64,000 nucleotides of DNA, from assembly GCA_002773855.1 (NCBI GenBank), contig PEZY01000012.1, positions 221,671-285,670 of the forward strand. The letters are read 5' to 3'. The translations under genes were made by a program, and so were the position numbers. This stretch comes from Candidatus Buchananbacteria bacterium CG10_big_fil_rev_8_21_14_0_10_33_19. Its GTDB lineage: Bacteria; Patescibacteria; ABY1; 2-01-FULL-39-33. Positions 16,834 to 25,752 of the stretch are shown here, one piece after another (within the stretch, counting starts at the first letter, position 1; each line of letters begins with the position of its first letter). A model generated the notes under the pieces. It made no database searches and had not been told where the DNA came from. It saw only the letters and a program-made list of their open reading frames with translations.

Positions 16834-17043
16834 CGTCATTGCGAGGTACGAAGCAATCCCATGTTTATTTTACTAAATCACATTGGTACTTTTTTAGAAA
16901 AAGTACCACAAAAATCGCGACAGTAAAAAATTTATAATCGAAGCTAAAACTTCGTCCTGCTAATTTTCAAAACTCGAAACTTTTCAATTTGTAATTGTCG
17001 AAAGTTTCTCAAACATTGAAAATTTTGGGCGTAGACAACGCCC
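16834..17043. repeat. composite of intergenic palindromic repeats
   Basis: The 335-base gap 16805-17139 has no gene. It holds GTCATTGCGAGGTACGAAGC (from 16835), a motif seen in dispersed bacterial repeats. It also has a perfect 10-bp hairpin GGTACTTTTT/AAAAAGTACC (16885-16907), an inverted repeat of AATTTTCAA + GAAACTTT (16962-16983) with AAAGTTTC + TTGAAAATT (17001-17024), and GGGCGT/ACGCCC (17027-17043). Confidence 0.7.
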
Positions 17044-17139
17044 AATCGCTAGGGCTCTCGTTTTATCTTCTCCTTAAATTTTTAAATTGTCGCATTTATT
17101 TTAAGTAGAATAATATAAATTATTAATTTTTAAATATTA

Positions 17140-17592
17140 ATGCAATTATTTGAGAGAAAATTTAAATGGTTTACTTATGCAGTAATTGGTTTGATATATG
17201 ATATTATCGGTACAATTTTTATTGCATTATTTTATCATCCTACAATAGTATATAGAGGAATGACAGTTGGTAATCTAAATGCCGTATTAGACAATCCAGA
17301 CCGTAGATGGTTGTATTATGGATTGATAACTATAATTTTAGGCTTTGTGTGTTTATTAGTTGATCAATTTATTGATATATATAAAATTAGAAATAATATA
17401 TCTAAATTTTTTTTGATAATTCTATCTTTACCATTGGTATTACTATTGGTACTAGTGTTTTTTGTAATGATACTGGTGTTGTTGTTTTTAATTTTTAGTG
17501 CTCTAATTGCCCATTCTATTTTTTTTATTTGTGTTATAGCAATTTTTAGTATTATATGTTTAGTATACTATTATCATAATCAGGTGTATTAA
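17140..17592 (+). CDS. small hypothetical integral membrane protein
   Basis: 150 residues, not recognised. Four hydrophobic helices: about 13-33, 58-76, 85-108 and 110-143 (the last long enough for two). A short polar loop YHPTIVYRGMTVGNLNAVLDN follows the first helix. The very low G+C and Ile/Leu/Phe richness are partly compositional. It is isolated between two repeat-rich gaps and oriented like its neighbours. No ribosome site. It could be a degenerate or fast-evolving envelope protein. Confidence 0.55.
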   Translation: MQLFERKFKWFTYAVIGLIYDIIGTIFIALFYHPTIVYRGMTVGNLNAVLDNPDRRWLYYGLITIILGFVCLLVDQFIDIYKIRNNISKFFLIILSLPLVLLLVLVFFVMILVLLFLIFSALIAHSIFFICVIAIFSIICLVYYYHNQVY

Positions 17593-17604
17593 TAATTTTA
17601 TTAT

Positions 17605-17772
17605 AAAAAATGCAAACATTAAAAAATATTGTGCCAATTTTATATAAAGCGAGCGTTAAGAAGCCAATATTTTGTCGCTGTTTTGATTATTGGCTTTAGC
17701 GAGCTGATATAAAATTTGGCCATGATTTTTTACGTTTGCGAGCTTTGCGGTACTTTGGCGGCCCAAAGTACC
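17605..17772. repeat. long imperfect palindrome with a 41-nt segment repeated at 54273-54313
   Basis: Left arm 17605-17669 and right arm 17688-17745 pair imperfectly around a perfect 9-bp core (AAGCCAATA/TATTGGCTT). The outer arms share GCAAAC, AAAAAT and GCCAATTTTATAT-type blocks. A perfect hairpin GGTACTTTGG/CCAAAGTACC follows at 17749-17772. The first 41 nt (17605-17645) recur exactly at 54273-54313. This fits a REP/MITE-like element without coding capacity. The rest of the gap to 17855 shows no gene. Confidence 0.75.
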
Positions 17773-17855
17773 ATAAAAAGAAATAATATTAAAAATCCCT
17801 AAAATAAGCTAAATCAAACACTTCACACCTAGTCTGAAGTGTTCGCTAAAATCAT

Positions 17856-18965
17856 ATGAAAATCGGTATCGATGCTTCCCGCGCCAATAAACAGAACAAA
17901 ACCGGAGTAGAATGGTATTCCTACCATTTAATTCAAGAATTAAAGAAAATCACTCCAGCTGATATTCAGGTTTTGTTGTATACCAATGAAAAATTACAGG
18001 GTGGTTTAGAAAACTGTCCATCAAATTTTAAAGAAAGAGTTTTAAATTGGCCGCCAAAATATTTATGGACGCAAATTAGATTAGCTCTAGAATTATTTTT
18101 AAATCCGCCAGATGCTTTGTTTGTCCCGGCTCATACGATTCCATTTTGGCCAATAACTCGTAAAACCAAAGTTTATGTGACAGTACATGATGTGGGCTTT
18201 AAGCGTTATCCAAACTTGTATAAAAAAATTCAATATTACTATCATGATTTAACTATGAAGGTGATTAAGCGACGAGCGGATAAGATAATTACTATTTCGG
18301 ATTTTTCTAAACAAGAAATTATGGATTTATATGGCGTGAAAGCCGAGAAGATCGTAGTGATTTCACTAGGCTATGATCGAGAAAAATATAATCAAGACGT
18401 GGTAGTAAGTCATGATATTTTAACTAAGTATAAAATTACTCAGCCCTATGTGTTGTATGTTGGTCGCCTAGAAAAAAAGAAAAATATCGGCAATCTAGTC
18501 AAAGCTTTCGCTTATGCCAAAGCGTCTAATCATGACTTAAAATTAGTCTTAGCTGGCAATGCTGGCAATGAATACGAAGTGATAAAAAATATTATCGCCG
18601 AGCATAAATTAGAAAACGAAATTATATTACCTGGTTATATTGCTGAAGTTGATTTGCCGGCAGTTATCAAAATGGCTGAAGTTTTTATGTTCCCAACTTT
18701 ATATGAAGGTTTTGGTCTGCCAATTTTACAAGCGATGGCCGTGGGGACGCCAGTTATTACTTCTGATATCGAGCCACACCGGTCTATCTCAGGTGGCTGT
18801 GCTGTTTTGGTCAATCCAAAGAATTCAAAATATATGGCTCAACAAATTAATAAAATTATTAAAGATTGGGAATTTGCCAGTGATTTGAAATCCGCTGGCT
18901 TAGATCGAGTGCAATCATTTTCTTGGTCTAAAACCGCTCAGGACACTTTGGCAGTGATAAAATAA
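17856..18965 (+). CDS. GT1 (GT-B fold) glycosyltransferase
   Basis: 369 residues. N-terminal MKIGIDASRANKQNKTGVEWY, a typical opening of the mannosyltransferase-like GT4 group, then YVTVHDVGFKRYP. The C-terminal nucleotide-sugar half has YVLYVGRLEKKKNIGNLVKA, LPGYIAEVDLPAVIKMAEVF, the donor-binding EGFGLPILQAMAVGTPVITS, and GGCAVLVNP. Probably adds sugars to surface glycans; donor and acceptor are unknown. Transcribed alone, with a terminator 13 nt after the stop. Confidence 0.9.
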   Translation: MKIGIDASRANKQNKTGVEWYSYHLIQELKKITPADIQVLLYTNEKLQGGLENCPSNFKERVLNWPPKYLWTQIRLALELFLNPPDALFVPAHTIPFWPITRKTKVYVTVHDVGFKRYPNLYKKIQYYYHDLTMKVIKRRADKIITISDFSKQEIMDLYGVKAEKIVVISLGYDREKYNQDVVVSHDILTKYKITQPYVLYVGRLEKKKNIGNLVKAFAYAKASNHDLKLVLAGNAGNEYEVIKNIIAEHKLENEIILPGYIAEVDLPAVIKMAEVFMFPTLYEGFGLPILQAMAVGTPVITSDIEPHRSISGGCAVLVNPKNSKYMAQQINKIIKDWEFASDLKSAGLDRVQSFSWSKTAQDTLAVIK

Positions 18966-18977
18966 GCAAAACCAATC

Positions 18978-19010
18978 AAAGACTAATAGAGTAATTTTTA
19001 GTCTTTTTAT
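18978..19010 (+). terminator. rho-independent terminator after the GT1 gene
   Basis: AAAGACTAA pairs with TTAGTCTTT; the hairpin is followed by a T-rich run. Confidence 0.8.
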
Positions 19011-19036
19011 TTTTGATAAATTAAAGTTATAAATAG

Positions 19037-19066
19037 TTGTCACAAATGGCCTATTTATGTTAAAAT
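19037..19066 (+). promoter_or_regulatory. promoter of holB
   Basis: TTGTCA (19037-19042), 18-nt spacer, TAAAAT (19061-19066). Transcription would start just before ATG 19075, giving a nearly leaderless mRNA. Confidence 0.55.
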
Positions 19067-19074
19067 TTAAAGTA

Positions 19075-20103
19075 ATGAAAGAGTCAGATACCAAGCAATT
19101 TAATTGGGATGTGTGTGGACATGAGGAAATTGTCCATTTTTTGCAGTCGGCTATTTCTGGTAATAAATTAGCCAATGCTTATCTATTTTCTGGGCCTAGT
19201 CAGTTAGGCAAGCAGGCCGTAGCTTATAAATTAATTGCCTCGCTTTTTTGTCAAAATCAGGAAAAGGCCAAGCCTTGCGGAGTATGTCCGGCTTGTTTGC
19301 AAATTAAAAATAAAATTCATCCTGATTTTTTTATTACCGGTCAGGAAATGAACGAAAAAACGGAAAAGCTAAGCAAGGGTATATTAATTGAACAGATTAG
19401 AAATTTAAAACACAAATTACAACAAGCTACTTTGTTAAATGGTTATAAGGTTGCCCTAATCACCGATGCTCATTTGATGAACTTGAATACGGCTAATGCT
19501 TTGTTGAAAATTTTAGAAGAGCCTACCAAAAATACGGTGATTATATTATTGGTCGATGATGTTTCGGCCTTGCCTCAAACCATTGCCTCACGGTGTCAGA
19601 CTTTGCGGTTTTTGCCAGTACCAACTGCTACCATTAAAACCTACTTGGAAGATCAAGGGTCTTTTGAATCTGGATTGGTGGCTAGGCAGGCTCATGGTTA
19701 TCCTGGTATAGCGATTGATTTGGTAAATAACCAAGATTTAATTAAAACCCAAGCAGACAAAGTAGAAACTTTTTTAAAAATTATTGATGCTGATTTAAAT
19801 CAAAGATTAGAACTGGTTGAAAAAGCCGTGAATTGGGAAAAGGATGAATCTATTAATGTGACTTTGCTTAATGATTTGTTTCATAGTTGGCAGTTAGTTT
19901 TGCGAGACGCTCTATTAATTAAAACTGATAATGAATCATTGATAACTAATACTACTCAGTTGGAGGCAATTAAAAGTAACTTTGCGTCTATGAGTTTTAT
20001 AAAAATTAAATCAATATTAAATAAAATGGATCAAGTAAGTGGGTATACTTGGTATAATATTAATTCTAAATCAGCCTTAGAAAATCTAATTATAAATTTA
20101 TGA
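19075..20103 (+). CDS. holB: DNA polymerase III clamp-loader subunit delta'
   Basis: 342 residues from ATG 19075; the ATG at 19057 overlaps the proposed -10 box. Features of gamma/delta' clamp loaders: HIVHFLQ-type opening (EEIVHFLQSAI), degenerate P-loop SGPSQLGKQ (delta' subunits usually do not hydrolyse ATP), the zinc module CGVCPACLQI, LITDAHLMNLNTANALLKILEEP, and TIASRCQTLRF with the SRC motif. It loads the sliding clamp during replication. The stop TGA overlaps the next ATG (ATGA), so the lipoprotein gene is translationally coupled. Confidence 0.9.
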   Translation: MKESDTKQFNWDVCGHEEIVHFLQSAISGNKLANAYLFSGPSQLGKQAVAYKLIASLFCQNQEKAKPCGVCPACLQIKNKIHPDFFITGQEMNEKTEKLSKGILIEQIRNLKHKLQQATLLNGYKVALITDAHLMNLNTANALLKILEEPTKNTVIILLVDDVSALPQTIASRCQTLRFLPVPTATIKTYLEDQGSFESGLVARQAHGYPGIAIDLVNNQDLIKTQADKVETFLKIIDADLNQRLELVEKAVNWEKDESINVTLLNDLFHSWQLVLRDALLIKTDNESLITNTTQLEAIKSNFASMSFIKIKSILNKMDQVSGYTWYNINSKSALENLIINL

Positions 20104-21170
20104 AAACAAATCGCATATTAATTTTTTCTTGTTTAATCGTCATAGCTTTGCTAGTGAGTGGCTGTACGATTAGTATTGGGGGTAATTCTAAAAAAGTGGT
20201 TGATGGTGGGGTTTATAAGTCCATTGACGGCAGTGCTACTTGGAATCAGGTAGCGGTAGTACCAACAGCTAATGGAAAAGTGGCCAGTATTTCCAATGTC
20301 GATATTCGTCGAATGATTTTTGATCCATCAGATTATAACACCATTTATTTATCTACCGAAACAGATGGCGTAGTTTACACTAATAATGGTGGTGATAACT
20401 GGAACCAATTTAAGCAATTTGTTGGTCAAAAAATCAGATCAATTGGTGTCGATGCCAAGGATAAATGCAATTTGTATGTTTTGTCCGCTAATAAACTTTA
20501 TAAATCTACAGATTGTGGCCGATTTTGGACTGATGTTTATGTTCATCAAAATGCTGATGTAATTTTAACCGATGTTTTGGTGGATTATTTCAATAGCTCA
20601 ATTATTTATATGACCACTAGTGTCGGTGAAGTGTTAAAGAGTACTGATAGTGGCATGGCTTGGGCCACAGTTAACCGCGTAGACCGAGGCGTATTTTTGG
20701 ACTTAGCTATTGATCCCAAGAATAGTCGCATAGTCTATGCCGCGACCGAAAAGCATGGAGTTTATAAGACTATAGATGGCGGCGCAACTTGGGAGAGCTT
20801 GGGCATTGGTTTAAAAGCTTATGCTGGTAGTCAAGAGTATAGGAGCTTAATTATTGATCAGTCGGCTAAAAATAGTTTGATTTTAATCTCAAAATTTGGC
20901 ATGCTAAGGACTCAGGATGGTGGCACTACTTGGGAGGTCATAGAACTATTGCCAGCTTCTAAGAAAACAACTATTTATTCAGCGGCTATAAATCCTCGTG
21001 ATAGCCAAGAAATTTATTATGCCACTAGAACAACATTAGTTAAATCTACTGATGGTGGAAAAACTTGGTCGTCACAGGATTTACCTACCACTAGATCGGC
21101 TAATAAAATTATTATCAATCCAACTAATCCAGATATAGTTTATTTGGGAGCCATGAATGCTAGTAATTAG
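20100..21170 (+). CDS. lipoprotein with a Ycf48/sialidase-like beta-propeller
   Basis: 356 residues. N-terminal lipoprotein signal ending in the lipobox LLVSGC (Cys about residue 22). The body is made of repeating propeller blades with the signature S.DGG..W: YKSIDGSATWNQV, YTNNGGDNWNQF, YKSTDCGRFWTDV, LKSTDSGMAWATV, YKTIDGGATWESL, RTQDGGTTWEVI, VKSTDGGKTWSS. This is the BNR/Ycf48 (photosystem II assembly factor-like) fold, here in a non-photosynthetic setting as an outer-face lipoprotein of unknown role. Overlaps holB by 4 nt. Confidence 0.85.
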   Translation: MKTNRILIFSCLIVIALLVSGCTISIGGNSKKVVDGGVYKSIDGSATWNQVAVVPTANGKVASISNVDIRRMIFDPSDYNTIYLSTETDGVVYTNNGGDNWNQFKQFVGQKIRSIGVDAKDKCNLYVLSANKLYKSTDCGRFWTDVYVHQNADVILTDVLVDYFNSSIIYMTTSVGEVLKSTDSGMAWATVNRVDRGVFLDLAIDPKNSRIVYAATEKHGVYKTIDGGATWESLGIGLKAYAGSQEYRSLIIDQSAKNSLILISKFGMLRTQDGGTTWEVIELLPASKKTTIYSAAINPRDSQEIYYATRTTLVKSTDGGKTWSSQDLPTTRSANKIIINPTNPDIVYLGAMNASN

Positions 21171-21195
21171 TAATATTAAATAAAATAAGAAATAT

Positions 21196-21747
21196 ATGAG
21201 TATAATTGATAATCATAAAATTGATTTTGGTAAAGTAATTGATCACTTTGTTAGTGATATCGCTACTTTAAAAACTGGCCGAGCTAATCCGGCAGTTTTG
21301 GATTTACTGAAAGTAGAAGTCTATGGTATTTATACGCCAATTAATCAAGTGGCTTCTATTTCGGTGCCAGAGGCTCGATCAATTATTATTCAACCTTGGG
21401 ATAAAAATGTTATTAATGATATCGACAAGGCTATTAGAGAATCTGATTTGGGACTTAGTTCGGTAAATGAGGGTGATAAGATTAGAATTGTAATTCCTCA
21501 AATGACTGAAGAATCCAGAAAAGAAATTGTTAAAACTTTAAATAAAAAAATAGAAGAGGCCAGAATTGCTGTGCGTGGTGTACGCGATGAAATTAAAGAT
21601 GAAGTTATCGAAGCCGAAAAAAATAAAGAATTCGGTGAGGATGAAAAATATAGTTTAATTGAACAGTTAGACAAAGTGACTAGTGAGTTCAATGATAAAA
21701 TCAAAGAGCTAGGCGAGAAAAAAGAAAAAGAAATAATGACCGTTTAA
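21196..21747 (+). CDS. frr: ribosome recycling factor
   Basis: 183 residues, normal length. Motifs LKTGRANPAVLDLLKVEVYG, INQVASISVPEARSIIIQPW, DLGLSSVNEGDKIRI and TEESRKEIVKTLNKKIEEAR cover both the tRNA-like helical domain and the hinge. With EF-G it splits post-termination ribosomes. It has a short five-base gap to rseP, so they form one transcript. Confidence 0.96.
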   Translation: MSIIDNHKIDFGKVIDHFVSDIATLKTGRANPAVLDLLKVEVYGIYTPINQVASISVPEARSIIIQPWDKNVINDIDKAIRESDLGLSSVNEGDKIRIVIPQMTEESRKEIVKTLNKKIEEARIAVRGVRDEIKDEVIEAEKNKEFGEDEKYSLIEQLDKVTSEFNDKIKELGEKKEKEIMTV

Positions 21748-21752
21748 TATAT

Positions 21753-22925
21753 ATGATCACTACCATAATAATATTTTTATTAGTTTTATCAGTAATCGTT
21801 TTTGTCCATGAGATGGGCCATTTTGTCAGCGCTCGAAAAATGGGCGTGCGAGTCGAGGAATTTGGCTTGGGTATTCCACCACGCATGTTTGGCGTAAAAA
21901 AAGTGGACGGTAAGTTTAAAATGGTTTGGGGCAAAGGAGAATTAGACAAAGATAGCCCGACCGTTTATTCGCTTAATTGGTTTCCAGTTGGTGGTTTTGT
22001 AAAAATAAAAGGGGAGTCTGGTGAAGACGCTCAGTCAGAAGATAGCTTTGCGTATAAACCAGTTTGGCAAAGATCAGTAATGATTTCAGCCGGTGTTATT
22101 ATGAATGTAGTATTGTGTATGGTGCTATTATCTATTGGCTTTGGCTTTGGTATGCCAGCCGCTGTAGATAATAATATTAGTGATAAAGCTATCGTTTCTA
22201 ATAAGAGTATTCAGGTGATTCAACTACTGCCAGATGGTCAGGCTAAATTGGCTGGCATTGAGGCTGGTGATGTTATTGCTAAGGTTGGTGGTCAAGAATT
22301 TACTACAACATTAGAATTGAATGGATTTTTAGCTGATAAATTAGATCAAGAAGTAGTATTTGAAATTAAAAGAGGTGGTGAGATAATACAAAAAAATATC
22401 ACTATTGGTAAATATTCTTTTGAAGGTAAGGAGTCAGTGGGTATTGGCGTGGGTTTGGTGGAAACAGCTATAGTTAAATATCCTTGGTATTTAGCAATTT
22501 ACAAAGGAGTAATTGCTACTTTTATTTGGATGTGGGCGATTATTGTGGCTTTTGCGACGGTAATTAAAAATTTAATAGTTGGGGTACCAACTGGAGTAGA
22601 AGTAGCTGGTCCGGTGGGGATTGCAGTTTTAACTGGTCAGGCGGCTAAAATGGGTATAATTTATTTATTACAATTTACCGCTCTGTTGTCTTTAAATTTA
22701 GCGATTATAAATATTTTGCCTTTTCCAGCTTTGGATGGTGGTAGATTATTCTTTTTAATTTTAGAAAAAATTAGAGGCAAGGCTGTAAAACAGGAGTGGG
22801 AGAACGTTATTCATAATGTTGGCTTCCTATTTTTGATGGGCTTGGTATTATTAGTAACATTTGGTGATGTTATAAAATATGGCGGTGGTGTTTTTGGCGC
22901 CATTAAACATTTATTTGGTTTTTAA
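21753..22925 (+). CDS. rseP: site-2 zinc metalloprotease RseP
   Basis: 390 residues. First membrane helix carries the HExxH zinc site FVHEMGHFVSARKMGV (about residues 17-32). A PDZ domain follows (about 145-225: IQLLPDGQAKLAGIEAGDVIAKVGG). The third zinc ligand motif NILPFPALDGGRLFFLILE sits in a late membrane helix. It cleaves transmembrane anti-sigma factors or signal-peptide remnants within the membrane. Placed between frr and proS, as often in bacteria. Confidence 0.95.
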   Translation: MITTIIIFLLVLSVIVFVHEMGHFVSARKMGVRVEEFGLGIPPRMFGVKKVDGKFKMVWGKGELDKDSPTVYSLNWFPVGGFVKIKGESGEDAQSEDSFAYKPVWQRSVMISAGVIMNVVLCMVLLSIGFGFGMPAAVDNNISDKAIVSNKSIQVIQLLPDGQAKLAGIEAGDVIAKVGGQEFTTTLELNGFLADKLDQEVVFEIKRGGEIIQKNITIGKYSFEGKESVGIGVGLVETAIVKYPWYLAIYKGVIATFIWMWAIIVAFATVIKNLIVGVPTGVEVAGPVGIAVLTGQAAKMGIIYLLQFTALLSLNLAIINILPFPALDGGRLFFLILEKIRGKAVKQEWENVIHNVGFLFLMGLVLLVTFGDVIKYGGGVFGAIKHLFGF

Positions 22926-22954
22926 ATATAGAGTAAAAACTTTTAGAGTAATTG

Positions 22955-22982
22955 CCTAATTATAATTAAGAATTAGGTTTTA
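22955..22982 (+). terminator. rho-independent terminator after rseP
   Basis: CCTAATT/AATTAGG hairpin followed by TTTTAT. Confidence 0.65.
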
Positions 22983-22996
22983 TAGTTAATTAATTT

Positions 22997-23344
22997 ATGA
23001 AAATTCCAGTAGCAGTTAATATAAATCCGGATTTAGTTATGCGACGAAGTGGCTATGGCTTTTTGCGCGATAGACAACATGGCACAGAAAGTTATGTCCG
23101 TAGATTGGGTAGTGGTTTTTATCCACGGTTTCATGTTTATGTCCAAAATAATAGTATAAATCTTCATTTGGATCAAAAGCAAGCTAGTTATGGTGGTACT
23201 TCGGCTCACAGTGGTGAATATGATGGTGAAGTCGTAGAAAGAGAGGGCGAGAGAATTAAGGTAGTGATGAGTGGTTTAGTTACCTCAGAAAATCCACCAA
23301 AAGCAGAAGAAAAAAAGGGTTTTTGGCAGAGTATTTTGGGTTAA
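22997..23344 (+). CDS. conserved-looking hypothetical protein
   Basis: 115 residues, not recognised. No signal or membrane helix. The middle contains a compact strand-rich segment (GFYPRFHVYVQNNSINLHLD) and the closing tail is Lys/Glu-rich before FWQSILG. Basic and aromatic residues near the N-terminus (RRSGYGFLRDRQHG) might bind nucleic acid, but this is speculative. It lies between rseP and proS on the same strand. Confidence 0.6.
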   Translation: MKIPVAVNINPDLVMRRSGYGFLRDRQHGTESYVRRLGSGFYPRFHVYVQNNSINLHLDQKQASYGGTSAHSGEYDGEVVEREGERIKVVMSGLVTSENPPKAEEKKGFWQSILG

Positions 23345-23413
23345 AAATAGCTTTTGACAAAAGACTTAAAAAATGAAAAAATACTGTTAATCAATAACTC
23401 AATTATCAATAAT

Positions 23414-24640
23414 ATGAGGCAATCTAAGCTTTTCACAAAAACTCGAAATACAGCGCCTAAAGACGCTGTTAGTGCATCCCATAAATATTTAATTCAAGGT
23501 GGCTTTGCCGATATGCTAATGGCCGGAGTTTATACTTATTTGCCGTTGGGTTATCGAGTGATTAAAAATATTTCTAATATCATTAGAGAAGAAATGGATA
23601 AAACCGGTGCTCAAGAAATGTTGATGCCAGCATTGCAACCAAAAGGTATTTGGGATGAAACTGGTAGATGGGAAAGTTTAGAAGAAATTATGTATCAGTT
23701 TAAAGATCGATCCGGTAAAGATGCTGGACTGGGAGCCACTCATGAGGAAGTAATTTATGATATTGTTAGACGCAATATTAATTCTTATAAAGATTTGCCA
23801 TTTGCCATTTATCAAATCCAAAATAAATTTCGAAATGAGCTGCGAGCTAAAGGCGGATTAATGCGGGGTCGAGAATTTATGATGAAAGATTTATATAGTT
23901 TTCATATTTCTCAGGAAGATTTAGATGAGTATTATAATGAAATGATCAATGTGTATAAACGAGTATATGAGCGTTGTGGCTTAGAGGCGAAGGTGGTAGA
24001 GGCTTCTGGTGGTGTGTTTACTAAAAAATATTCTCATGAATTTCAAATCATCGCTGAAGCTGGTGAAGATGATATTATTTATTGTACTAAATGTGATTTT
24101 GCTCAGAATACCGAAATAGCCAAATCAAAAGCTGGTGATGCTTGTCCTAAATGTGGCGAAAATCTAAAACAGGGTAAAAGCATTGAGGCCGGCAATATAT
24201 TCCAGTTTGGTGATCAATATGCCAAGGATATGAACGGTTATGCCAGCAATAAAGACGGCGAGAAAAAACCAATTTTTATGGCAAGTTATGGTATTGGTAT
24301 TAGTCGGCTAGTAGCGACAATTGTCGAAATATACAATGATGATAAAGGAATTATTTGGCCAGAAAGTGTAGCTCCATTTAAAGCTCATTTGATTTCTTTG
24401 AATAAAAACGAAGAAGCTGAGGTTATTTATGATAAATTAGTTAAAGCAGGTGTTGATGTTTTATATGACGATCGTGATTCTTCAGCTGGTGAGAAATTTT
24501 CTGATGCTGATTTACTAGGTATTCCATATCGTTTGGTAATCAGTAAAAAAACTGGAGATCAAATTGAGGTTAAAAAAAGAAATGAAGAAAATTCAGAGAT
24601 ATTAAGTATTGATGAAGTAATGGGTTTAATTCAAAAATAA
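23414..24640 (+). CDS. proS: prolyl-tRNA synthetase, short form without editing domain
   Basis: 408 residues from ATG 23414, whose MRQSKLFTKT is the usual ProRS beginning; a TTG 60 bases upstream is rejected. Class II motifs: motif 1 around GYRVIKNISNIIREEM, motif 2 FRNELRAKGGLMRGREFMMKDLYSFH, and motif 3 ASYGIGISRLVATIVE. The C-terminal anticodon domain includes VDVLYDDRDSSAGEKFSDADLLGIP. The ~180-residue INS editing domain of E. coli ProRS is absent; a short zinc-like segment CTKCDFAQN...CPKCGE stands near that place. Confidence 0.93.
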   Translation: MRQSKLFTKTRNTAPKDAVSASHKYLIQGGFADMLMAGVYTYLPLGYRVIKNISNIIREEMDKTGAQEMLMPALQPKGIWDETGRWESLEEIMYQFKDRSGKDAGLGATHEEVIYDIVRRNINSYKDLPFAIYQIQNKFRNELRAKGGLMRGREFMMKDLYSFHISQEDLDEYYNEMINVYKRVYERCGLEAKVVEASGGVFTKKYSHEFQIIAEAGEDDIIYCTKCDFAQNTEIAKSKAGDACPKCGENLKQGKSIEAGNIFQFGDQYAKDMNGYASNKDGEKKPIFMASYGIGISRLVATIVEIYNDDKGIIWPESVAPFKAHLISLNKNEEAEVIYDKLVKAGVDVLYDDRDSSAGEKFSDADLLGIPYRLVISKKTGDQIEVKKRNEENSEILSIDEVMGLIQK

Positions 24641-24682
24641 TTTTATACGTTTTGTGTTATATGTTATACGATATGAGAATTT

Positions 24683-25720
24683 ATGTTCAAAAAACTAACA
24701 AGAAAATTCAGTAAGGGTTTAGGTATTGATTTAGGTAGTACCAAAACTATGATCTATCAGCAAGATAGGGGTATTGTAGTTAATGAGTCCTCAATAGTGG
24801 CAGTCAATAACCGCACCGATCAAATTTTAGCGGTAGGAGATGAAGCTAGAAGAATGATGGGTAAGACGCCACCTCATATTATTGCGACTGCACCATTATA
24901 CCATGGCATTATTTCTGATTTTGAAATTACCGAAAAAATGCTTAAATATTTGATGGATAAAGTGCGAGCCGGTAAGTTTGCTTTTTCGGCTAAACCGAGA
25001 GTAGTAGTGGGTGTGCCGTTGGATTTAACTGAAGTAGAAAAAAAAGCGGTAGAAGATGTGGTGATGTCAGCTGGTTCTAGTCAGGTTAACTTGGTAGAGA
25101 ATATTATGGCAGCGGCTGTGGGAGCTAGAATTCCAATTCAAGATCCGTCTGGTAATATGATTGTTAATTTAGGTGGTGGTCTAACCGAGATTGCGGTTAT
25201 ATCACTGGATGGTATTGTAAATTGGAAAGTCACCAGAACTGCTGGACTAAGTTTAGATAAGGATATTATTAAATTTGCTCGTGATGAGTTTAATTTGGTT
25301 TTGGGCGAAATGGTAGCTGAAGATATTAAAAGAAAAATTGGTTCGGCTCTAGAATTAGAAGAACCAATTGAGATGCAAATGCGTGGTCGAGATGTAATGT
25401 CTGGATTGCCAAAAGAATTTGATATTAATGATATGCAAATTAGAGACGCTATGCATAAATCAATTCAACATATTTTAGATACAATTAAGGCGACACTAGA
25501 AACCACACCGCCAGAGTTGGTAGCTGATATTTATCAAAAAGGCATTATTTTAACCGGTGGCGTGGCTATGCTTAAAAATATCGATAAATTTATTGCTCAG
25601 GGTATTGAAATACCGGTGCACGTAGCCGACGACCCTCAAACTTGCACGGTTAGAGGCATGGGGGTAATTATTGAGGATGAGGTGTTACTGCAAGATATAT
25701 TGGTGCCATCATCTCAATAG
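24683..25720 (+). CDS. mreB: rod shape-determining actin MreB, copy 2
   Basis: 345 residues. Nucleotide site motifs LGIDLGSTKTMIYQ, MIVNLGGGLTEIAVIS and ILTGGVAMLKNIDK; MreB pattern GKTPPHIIATAPLYHGIISDF. In the second phosphate motif the common GGGTT/S is GGGLT, so one Thr is replaced by Leu. It heads the classical mreB-mreC-mreD-mrdA order, so this is the canonical cell-shape MreB. The other copy is at 15.8 kb. Confidence 0.95.
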   Translation: MFKKLTRKFSKGLGIDLGSTKTMIYQQDRGIVVNESSIVAVNNRTDQILAVGDEARRMMGKTPPHIIATAPLYHGIISDFEITEKMLKYLMDKVRAGKFAFSAKPRVVVGVPLDLTEVEKKAVEDVVMSAGSSQVNLVENIMAAAVGARIPIQDPSGNMIVNLGGGLTEIAVISLDGIVNWKVTRTAGLSLDKDIIKFARDEFNLVLGEMVAEDIKRKIGSALELEEPIEMQMRGRDVMSGLPKEFDINDMQIRDAMHKSIQHILDTIKATLETTPPELVADIYQKGIILTGGVAMLKNIDKFIAQGIEIPVHVADDPQTCTVRGMGVIIEDEVLLQDILVPSSQ

Positions 25721-25752
25721 ATGCTGTTTTTTAAAAAAATAAAAGTTTAATT

